Source: Bordetella genomosp. 2
GTDB taxonomy: Bacteria; Pseudomonadota; Gammaproteobacteria; Burkholderiales; Burkholderiaceae_B
Reading direction: 5' to 3'
Assembly: GCF_002261345.1 (NCBI RefSeq)
Contig: NZ_NEVT01000006.1
Span: 1,240,001 to 1,304,000 of the forward strand
DNA: 64,000 nt
How positions within the stretch are numbered: the stretch's first letter is position 1; every line of letters begins with the position of its first letter. Below are positions 9,477-15,004 of the stretch, piece by piece. The notes below the pieces were generated by a model. That model ran no database searches. It was not told where the DNA came from and saw only the letters and a program-made list of their open reading frames with translations. The position numbers and the translations under genes were made by a program.

Positions 9477-10237
9477 CCTCGTTCCTGCAAGCCGCCGGCT
9501 GGACCGTCCTGCCGGCCGGCGAACATGCCGTGCGCGCCGTCACGCCCGTGGCCATGGGCCTCGATGGCCAGCACGCCGCTTTCTTCATCGCCCGACCCGA
9601 CGAGGATTCGTTCTACCTGACCGACGCCGGCGAAGCCGCCATGCATGCGGCCGCCTACGGCGTGGACATGAATCCCAAGCGCCTGGAACTGCTGAACCTG
9701 ACGCCCGGCGTCTGCCTGGCGCGCTTCGACAAGACGGGCGCCATCGTCGCCTCCGGCCAGGCCGGCCAATTGCAGGAGGCCCTGTGGGACGCCGTCAGGC
9801 TGGTGACGGCACTGTCGTTCCAGTGCGGCCAGTGGATGCCGAAATTCAGCCGGCTGCGCTTTCGCGCCGAGGTGGGTCGCGTGCTGGGCGAAGCGTTGGG
9901 CCGCGAGCGCCTGCTGCAGGGCGCCAAGGCCCAGGGCAGCAGCGGCACCACCGCCGACTTCGCCTACGCGGTGCGCAGCGCCAGCGGCGCCTGGCTGACC
10001 TACATCGAACCCATCGCCCTCAAGGCCGGCAAGAAAATGGACTGGACGCAGGTCTACCAGACCCACGGCAAGATGGCCGACATAAAGATGGCGGACGCGC
10101 GCAGCGGCCGCATGGTCATCCTGGAGGATGGCGCGTCGGCCGAGGAATACGCCAAGGCAGTATCCATACTGGAGCAGTCCGCCGTCGTGCGCCCGCTGGG
10201 CAAGACCCGCAACTGGGGCGAGATCTTCGCCGACTGA
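9473..10237 (+). CDS. DUF1828 domain-containing protein
   Basis: This 254-residue protein shows the DUF1828 pattern near its N-terminus: TPVAMGLDGQHAAFFIARP followed by DSFYLTDAGEAAMHAAAYG (about residues 22-62). A C-terminal part from about residue 95 (QWMPKFSRLRFRAEVG) resembles the DUF1829 half often found with it. No catalytic residues can be pointed out. The gene is translationally coupled to the preceding DUF6978-like gene. Such pairs occur in accessory regions in many bacteria and their role is unknown; a function in defence or toxin-antitoxin biology would be speculation. Confidence 0.8.
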   Translation: MTSFLQAAGWTVLPAGEHAVRAVTPVAMGLDGQHAAFFIARPDEDSFYLTDAGEAAMHAAAYGVDMNPKRLELLNLTPGVCLARFDKTGAIVASGQAGQLQEALWDAVRLVTALSFQCGQWMPKFSRLRFRAEVGRVLGEALGRERLLQGAKAQGSSGTTADFAYAVRSASGAWLTYIEPIALKAGKKMDWTQVYQTHGKMADIKMADARSGRMVILEDGASAEEYAKAVSILEQSAVVRPLGKTRNWGEIFAD

Positions 10238-10255
10238 AGCGGCGGGGAAGCCGGG

Positions 10256-10528
10256 CTAGTTGACCACCCCGGTCAGGGCGTCGACGATGGCGCAGCCATG
10301 GCTGATGGCTTCATGCACCGCTTCGCGCGGGCTGTAGACGAAGTTGCCGCCGGCGAAGCTCGGCACGGTGTATTCGTCGCCGTCTTCCTGGACCGCATCG
10401 GCCTGCACCACGAGCACCGATGCGGTAAAGACAGGGGAGCCCGACTCTGCGGCCATGTTGGCGGGGACGCCGCGGGCGACCTTGGCGGTCAGGCGGTATC
10501 CCTTGTAGATCAAGTTGTTTTGATGCAC
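10256..10528 (-). CDS. Small conserved hypothetical protein
   Basis: This 90-residue protein has no signal peptide or membrane segment. It begins MHQNNLIYKGYRL, then has alternating beta-like stretches (FTASVLVVQA, EYTVPSF) and a helical C-terminus AVHEAISHGCAIVDAL. The Y(R/K)GY opening and overall layout recall the DUF6566-type small proteins of Burkholderiales, a weak resemblance. It faces the DUF1828 gene tail to tail with an 18-base gap. I do not recognise a function. Confidence 0.6.
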   Translation of the reverse strand: MHQNNLIYKGYRLTAKVARGVPANMAAESGSPVFTASVLVVQADAVQEDGDEYTVPSFAGGNFVYSPREAVHEAISHGCAIVDALTGVVN

Positions 10529-10622
10529 TAGAAGGCCCTCACTAGGGCCAGCATACCGCGCATTTCGTCACACGCTTGATAAGTTTTGTAACGAGCGGGC
10601 GCCACCAACAGCCAGAATGGAG

Positions 10623-10647
10623 AAAGGCCCGCCGGGCGGGCCTTTCC
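10623..10647 (-). terminator. Intrinsic terminator of the 53-residue lipoprotein gene
   Basis: A GC-rich hairpin, stem GGCCCGCC / GGCGGGCC with a very short loop, is flanked by AAA and TTT. It lies 20 bases after the stop of the small lipoprotein gene on the minus strand. The T-run is short, so efficiency is uncertain. Confidence 0.65.
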
Positions 10648-10667
10648 GTCGCGCGGCAGGGGCCGGA

Positions 10668-10829
10668 TCAGCAATTGCCTTTCTTGGCCTGCCCCGGCGG
10701 ACAGAAACCGCCGCCGCCATGGTAGTAGCCGTCGCCGTGCGGGTCGACCACGACCGAGCCGGACGGGGTATAGACCGCGCAACCGGTCAGCATCGCGACC
10801 AGCGCCAGGCCGGCCATCAAGATCTTCAT
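10668..10829 (-). CDS. Very small lipoprotein (53 residues)
   Basis: The reverse strand encodes MKILMAGLALVAMLTGCAVY and then a Gly/Tyr/His-rich mature part ending in QAKKGNC. The lipobox LTGC with Cys at residue 17 is clear, so this is an exported lipoprotein of about 37 mature residues, with two further Cys near the C-terminus (FCPPG and the last residue). GGAGG lies about eight bases upstream of the ATG (10837-10841), and a hairpin terminator follows the stop. It is short enough to be missed by length-filtered gene finders. The function is unknown. Confidence 0.75.
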   Translation of the reverse strand: MKILMAGLALVAMLTGCAVYTPSGSVVVDPHGDGYYHGGGGFCPPGQAKKGNC

Positions 10830-10861
10830 GGGAATACCTCCTGGATCAATCCCGGCGGATT

Positions 10862-11536
10862 CTAGAGCGGAACGTCATGACCGGATTGCTCATGAGGTAA
10901 CAAAGTCGCGGCCGGCGCGCGCATGCCGGCGCGGTCCGCCAGCGCGTCCCAGGTCCAGCCCCGCCCCAGCAGGACCATGCGCGTGTGCAGGTCGTGCAGG
11001 ACGCGTTCGGCCACCTGCGGCCCGAGATAGGTCAGCGTCTTGCGGCGCACATCCACATAGCCGGACTCGTAATGCCGCGCCAGCGACTGCCATAGCGCGC
11101 GCGCCGCGCCCGACTGCCGCGCGCCGGTGATCAGGCATTGCCCCGCGTCCAGCGCCCACCGGTACACCGCGGCCGCCAGGCCGCGGCGCTGGTAGGGCTG
11201 GTCGTATTTGGAATGAGGCGCCCGCAGGTAGGGATCGGCGCGCCGCCCGACCTCGACGAGGCGATTGAATACCGTATAGCCGGCCAGCCTGCCGCGCGCC
11301 CGATCCACCAGATACACATAAAACTCGCCATCCGCCTCGCGGTAGCGGAGCACCAGCCCAGGGATTTCGGTCTTGACCTCCGGCATGTCGTGCAGGCGGT
11401 CACCCGGGCGGGTGATGCGGGAATACAGGGAATCCAGTTCGTTATCCAGTTTCCAGGAACCTGGGTCAACGTCGATGCGCAATTCCATGATGCGGGTCAG
11501 CCACCCGGGAACAGCGCCCAGCGCCAGCGTAGGCAC
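10862..11536 (-). CDS. N-acetyltransferase-like (GNAT fold) protein
   Basis: This 224-residue protein (GTG start) has a GNAT-like layout: a strand with LVLRYREADGEFYVYLVD, then AGYTVFNRLVEVG, then YQRRGLAAAVYRWAL, which fits motif A (Q/R-x-x-G-x-G/A) that binds acetyl-CoA. The substrate is unknown. The GTG at 11536 is chosen because AGGAG lies six bases upstream; an in-frame ATG at 11488 is the alternative. The ribosome-binding site forms part of a T7-promoter-like 14-mer. It is transcribed alone, converging with nothing. Confidence 0.7.
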   Translation of the reverse strand: MPTLALGAVPGWLTRIMELRIDVDPGSWKLDNELDSLYSRITRPGDRLHDMPEVKTEIPGLVLRYREADGEFYVYLVDRARGRLAGYTVFNRLVEVGRRADPYLRAPHSKYDQPYQRRGLAAAVYRWALDAGQCLITGARQSGAARALWQSLARHYESGYVDVRRKTLTYLGPQVAERVLHDLHTRMVLLGRGWTWDALADRAGMRAPAATLLPHEQSGHDVPL

Positions 11537-11544
11537 GGCAATCT

Positions 11545-11558
11545 CCTATAGTGAGTCG
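11545..11558 (-). promoter_or_regulatory. T7-class promoter core-like 14-mer
   Basis: On the minus strand these bases read CGACTCACTATAGG, identical to the central part (-12 to +2) of the phage T7 late promoter consensus. The upstream -17 to -13 part does not match. It overlaps the ribosome-binding site of the acetyltransferase-like gene. A functional phage-type promoter is not implied without a cognate polymerase. Confidence 0.35.
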
Positions 11559-11653
11559 GTCAGGGGTCGTCGAAAATGGCCGCCGGATTGAGCCGGACAG
11601 CCGGGGAAAGCGGGTTCATGCGCGCACTCCGTCGTGCAGAAAAACGAAAACGC

Positions 11654-11687
11654 AAAAAAACGTGCGGCCCCTCGATCGAGGGGCCGC
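11654..11687 (-). terminator. Strong palindrome with T-run on the minus strand, orphan terminator
   Basis: Positions 11664-11687 form a perfect 24-base palindrome with arms GCGGCCCCTCGA and TCGAGGGGCCGC. Read on the minus strand it is followed by ACG and seven T, the arrangement of a rho-independent terminator. No recognised gene on the minus strand lies upstream of it, so either it insulates the leftward acetyltransferase-like gene or it ends an unannotated small transcript. Confidence 0.65.
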
Positions 11688-11926
11688 AGGGTTGGGGCCG
11701 CGTCTTGGCGGCAATTTCGCGGCATCCTAACTTCTTATCCGCTTTTCAACAACTCGCCGTCCCCTACTCCCCCGGAAGCCCACGGCGGGCCAAACATCAA
11801 GAACTGTCATTTCGACGCCGCGAGCTTTCAAGAACCCCATGATTCGTGTTGCAATAATTTCACGCATGCTGAAATGCTGGGATATTTCCATGCGCCACTG
11901 ACAAGCAACCAGAAGGGAGAAGCAAC

Positions 11927-13192
11927 ATGATGCAGGGCAATAACCGACTGGCATATCTGAGCGATCAGATCACGATTTGGGGCCCCAGAGTCCTCGTCGC
12001 GATCCTGATCTTGATCGTGACGCACTTTGTCGCCCGCGCGGTGCGATGGGGGCTGATCAGGCTGATGGACAAGATCCCGTTGCTTAAAAAAGGCCCGCAA
12101 GCGCAGGATGGCAGCCTGGCTGCCTCGATGGGCACGCTGGGCTATTGGTTGGTATGGCTGGTCGGATTGCTGGTGGCACTACAGCCGCTCGGGCTGGACC
12201 AGGCGATGGCGCCGATCAATGCCCTGACCCAGGAAGTATTCACATACCTGCCGCGCATCATCGGCGCAGCCGTGATCTTCTTCGTCGGCGTGCTGATCGC
12301 CCGGATCGTGCGCACGATTGTCGAAACCGCGCTGGGCGCGGTGAACTGGAGCAAGATATGCGCCCGCCTCGGCAAGACCGCCGACGTCTCCGCGCCGGCG
12401 CAATCGGCCGAACCCGCCGGGGAGCGCTGCGGCGCCATGGTGCGGGCGGCCGGCATGCTGGCCTTCACAATCATCATCATCCCGGTGGCGATCTCCGCGC
12501 TCCAAACTCTCGGCATCTCGTCGATTGTCGAACCCACGGTGTTCGTCCTGCAGACCATCCTGGACGCCATTCCCCGCATCTTCGCCGCCGCGCTGCTCTT
12601 GGCCATCGCGTATTTCATCGCGCAATGGGTGCGCGGGCTCATCGAGCAATTGCTGGCGTCGACCGGCTTTGACCGCGCCCTCACCGGCTTCGGCGGCTTG
12701 CCATCCAATGCCCGGCCTTCGTACATCGCCGGCTGGATCGCCCTGGTGACGATCATGCTTTTCGCGGCTATAGAAGCGGCCGGCCTGTTGAAGTTCGAAC
12801 TGGTGGCCGTCATGCTGGGAGAAGTCACCGAACTGGGCGGGCAAGTGGTATTCGGCAGCGTGATCGTGCTGGTCGGCGTCATCATGGCGCGCCTGGTGGC
12901 GAAGCTGGTCGGCGACTCGGTGGGCGAAAGCGGTCTGCCCTCCATCCTGAAATACGCCATCATCGCTCTGGCCATCGCAATGGGCCTGCGCTTCATGGGG
13001 CTGGCCAACGAGATCGTCAACCTGGCATTCGGGCTGATCCTCGGCTCGGCGGCGGTGGCTTGCGCCCTGGCGTTCGGATTGGGGGGGCGGGAGACTGCCC
13101 ATCAAGTGCTGCAGCGCTGGCTCAGCGAACGCGGAACCCGGCTGCCGGCGCGCGACACGGCGCCACCGCCGGACAAGGAAATGCGCGACTAA
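11927..13192 (+). CDS. Mechanosensitive-channel-like membrane protein with conserved TM-helix repeats
   Basis: This 421-residue protein has about nine to ten hydrophobic segments arranged as repeated TM-helix units: a first unit near residues 15-50, then 75-130, 165-230, 265-300 and 320-385. The repeats FVGVLIARIVRTIVE and LVGVIMARLVAKLVG and the final LAFGLGGRETA segment are characteristic of the family that contains conserved TM helix domains (MscS-related, CmpX-like). The canonical MscS beta domain after the last helix is reduced to a short tail. It probably acts in envelope stress or small-solute release; the exact activity is unknown. A GGGAGA site precedes the ATG, and a terminator follows. 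Confidence 0.85.
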   Translation: MMQGNNRLAYLSDQITIWGPRVLVAILILIVTHFVARAVRWGLIRLMDKIPLLKKGPQAQDGSLAASMGTLGYWLVWLVGLLVALQPLGLDQAMAPINALTQEVFTYLPRIIGAAVIFFVGVLIARIVRTIVETALGAVNWSKICARLGKTADVSAPAQSAEPAGERCGAMVRAAGMLAFTIIIIPVAISALQTLGISSIVEPTVFVLQTILDAIPRIFAAALLLAIAYFIAQWVRGLIEQLLASTGFDRALTGFGGLPSNARPSYIAGWIALVTIMLFAAIEAAGLLKFELVAVMLGEVTELGGQVVFGSVIVLVGVIMARLVAKLVGDSVGESGLPSILKYAIIALAIAMGLRFMGLANEIVNLAFGLILGSAAVACALAFGLGGRETAHQVLQRWLSERGTRLPARDTAPPPDKEMRD

Positions 13193-13213
13193 GCGGGGAT
13201 TCCCCCCGGACCG

Positions 13214-13246
13214 CAAGGCCCGCCACGCTCCGCGAGGCGGGCCTTG
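13214..13246 (+). terminator. Intrinsic terminator after the channel gene
   Basis: The stem CAAGGCCCGCC / GGCGGGCCTTG encloses an 11-base loop and is followed by TGTTGT. It lies 21 bases after the stop codon of the channel-like gene and upstream of the iron region. The T-run is imperfect. Confidence 0.7.
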
Positions 13247-13318
13247 TGTTGTCTTGCGACCGCGCGCGTCGAAGTAAAAAGTTGCCACTCCGACATGGCG
13301 ATAAAGTCGATTAGAATT

Positions 13319-13337
13319 GATAATGGTTTTCATTTAT
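13319..13337 (+). promoter_or_regulatory. Fur-box-like operator upstream of the sigma gene
   Basis: The 19-mer GATAATGGTTTTCATTTAT matches the classical Fur consensus GATAATGATAATCATTATC at 13 of 19 positions, including both GATAATG and TCATT blocks. It is placed 21 bases before the ATG of the FecI-type sigma gene. This predicts repression by ferrous Fur and expression under iron limitation. Confidence 0.7.
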
Positions 13338-13357
13338 GACTTTTGTCGGAGGTCCGG

Positions 13358-13879
13358 ATGCCCACAGCCACACACCACGCCGAAGCCGCTCACCGCCAGA
13401 ATGTCCACAATCTGTACCGCGACCACCATGGCTGGCTGGAAGCCGTGCTGCGACGCAAATTGGGCAACCGCGATGATGCCGCCGACCTGGCCCAGGATAC
13501 GTTCGAGCGGGTCATGAAAACCCCCGGGCGCGACGAGCTGCGCGAACCCCGCAGCTACCTGAGCGCCATCGCCAACAACCTGATGCGCAACCGGTTCCGG
13601 CGCGCCGCGCTGGAACGCGCGTACCTGGAGGCATTGGCCGCCCGCCCCGAACTGACCGCCCCCTCCCCTGAAACCCAACGACTGTTGATCGAGGCGCTGG
13701 AGGCCGTCTATGCCGTGCTGGACGGCCTGCCCGCGCGCACCCGCCGCATCTTCCTGATGGCGCAGTTGGAGGACATGCCATACAAGGACATCGCCGCGCA
13801 GTTGCAAGTCAGTGTCAACGTGGTGCAAAAGGCGGTGATCAGCGGGCTGCAGCATTGCTACATTGCCGTCTATGCCTGA
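13358..13879 (+). CDS. ECF sigma factor, FecI type
   Basis: This 173-residue protein is an extracytoplasmic-function sigma factor. Region 2 is seen in DDAADLAQDTFERVM and in YLSAIANNLMRNRFRR (about residues 30-80). Region 4 is seen in LPARTRRIFLMAQLEDMPYKDIAAQL with the recognition helix VSVNVVQKAV (about 120-165). Iron-linked sigma factors of this type transcribe the adjacent TonB-receptor gene when a ferric siderophore is bound outside. The ATG at 13358 has GGAGG five bases upstream and is preferred over a TTG 15 bases earlier. The gene overlaps the FecR gene by eight bases. Confidence 0.93.
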   Translation: MPTATHHAEAAHRQNVHNLYRDHHGWLEAVLRRKLGNRDDAADLAQDTFERVMKTPGRDELREPRSYLSAIANNLMRNRFRRAALERAYLEALAARPELTAPSPETQRLLIEALEAVYAVLDGLPARTRRIFLMAQLEDMPYKDIAAQLQVSVNVVQKAVISGLQHCYIAVYA

Positions 13880-14891
13880 CCAGGCCGGCCCGTCCACCCT
13901 GTTCGCGCCGCTGGGCGGCGTGGCCCGCAAACTGCCGCGGCCAGTGGTGCTGCAGGCAGCCCAGTGGATGGCCCGGCTGCAGTGCGACGACACCGTCGCG
14001 GCGCGGCAGGCGTGCGACCGGTGGCGCGCGGCCGACCCGGACCACGAATGCGCCTGGCAGCGCATGAACGCCCTGGCGCGCGACCTGGCCACCACGCGCG
14101 CCTATACCGATCCGCGCATCGCCAGCACCGCCCTGGACCAGGCCGCCGCGCGCGACAGCCGGCGCAATGCCATCAAGCTGGCGCTGCTCGCCGGCGGCCT
14201 GGCCACCGTGGGCTGGCGCGCGGCGGGCACGGCGGCGGCGCCCTGGCTGGCCGCCCATCGCACCGGCACGGGCGAGCGGCTGGCGCTCACGCTGGCCGAC
14301 GGCACCCGGGTCGTGCTGAATACGCGCAGCGCGATCGACGTCGACATGACGGAGACCGTGCGGCAGATCTGGTTGCGCCAGGGCGAAATCCTGGTGACGA
14401 CCGCCCGCGACGAACACCGACCGCTGTTGGTGCGCACCGCGAGCGGCAGCCTGCGGCCCATCGGCACGCAGTTCACCGCGCGCCAGTTCGACGACGACGC
14501 GGGCAGCGTGCGCGTCGCGGTCCTGGAAGGCGCGGTACAGGTCGTGCCCAGCGCCAGTCCTGGCATTGGCGCGATGGTCCATGCCGGCGAATCCCTGTGT
14601 TTCGACGCGCGCCACATACAGCCAGCGCGCGCGCTGGCGGCGCCGGCAGCCGAGGCGGCCTGGGACCGCGGCATGATGGTGGCCAGCCGCATGCCGCTGG
14701 CGCGCTTCGCGGCGGAACTCCAGCGCTATCGAGCCGGCCTGGTGCGCTGCGAGCCGGCGGCCGCGAGGCTGGCCGTGACCGGCGCTTTTCCCGTGGACGA
14801 CACCGACGCGGCGCTGCGCATGCTGGAAGAAGTGCTGCCGGTGCGGGTGGTCTATCGCACCCGCTACTGGGCCAGCATCCAAGCGGCATGA
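13872..14891 (+). CDS. FecR-type anti-sigma/transmembrane regulator
   Basis: This 339-residue protein transmits the signal from the outer-membrane receptor to the sigma factor. The N-terminal cytoplasmic domain (AAQWMARLQ... ACDRWRAADPDHECAWQRM) is of the FecR N-terminal anti-sigma kind. One hydrophobic segment (LALLAGGLATVGW) near residues 100-115 crosses the inner membrane. The periplasmic FecR domain shows LTLADGTRVVLNTRSAI, RQGEILV and RPIGTQFTAR. The C-terminal part should contact the signalling domain of the receptor. The ATG at 13872 overlaps the sigma gene; a TTG nine bases upstream is possible. Confidence 0.92.
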   Translation: MPDQAGPSTLFAPLGGVARKLPRPVVLQAAQWMARLQCDDTVAARQACDRWRAADPDHECAWQRMNALARDLATTRAYTDPRIASTALDQAAARDSRRNAIKLALLAGGLATVGWRAAGTAAAPWLAAHRTGTGERLALTLADGTRVVLNTRSAIDVDMTETVRQIWLRQGEILVTTARDEHRPLLVRTASGSLRPIGTQFTARQFDDDAGSVRVAVLEGAVQVVPSASPGIGAMVHAGESLCFDARHIQPARALAAPAAEAAWDRGMMVASRMPLARFAAELQRYRAGLVRCEPAAARLAVTGAFPVDDTDAALRMLEEVLPVRVVYRTRYWASIQAA

Positions 14892-14942
14892 CTTCCCCCA
14901 AGAAAATTGTAACGGCCGGGCAGATTCCGGGTTCTGGCGTGT

Positions 14943-14995
14943 CCTGTGTGTGAAGGCACCGCGATGCGCGGCGCTCCCTTAATAAATCACACAGG
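14943..14995 (+). promoter_or_regulatory. Leader hairpin covering the receptor ribosome-binding site
   Basis: CCTGTGTG at 14943-14950 is the exact reverse complement of CACACAGG at 14988-14995. The second arm contains the AGG of the ribosome-binding site (ACAGGAAAAC) just before the receptor ATG at 15005. An inner hairpin CCGCG / CGCGG sits at 14959-14971. If the transcript starts upstream, the ribosome-binding site could be partly closed. Confidence 0.45.
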
Positions 14996-15004
14996 AAAAC
15001 AAAT

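Larger units (their letters stand above)
11537..11926. other. 390-base intergenic region
   Basis: This gap separates the leftward acetyltransferase-like gene from the rightward channel gene, so it should hold two divergent promoters. It contains the T7-promoter-like core next to the leftward gene and a perfect 24-base palindrome with an adjacent T-run on the minus strand (11654-11687). Between 11690 and 11926 it is clearly less GC-rich than the flanking genes. Open frames here have no ribosome-binding sites and no recognisable product. Confidence 0.6.

Noticed and set aside
11727-11954. A 75-residue minus-strand frame in the intergenic region
   Set aside because: It overlaps the channel gene start, lacks a ribosome-binding site and has no sensible protein features.
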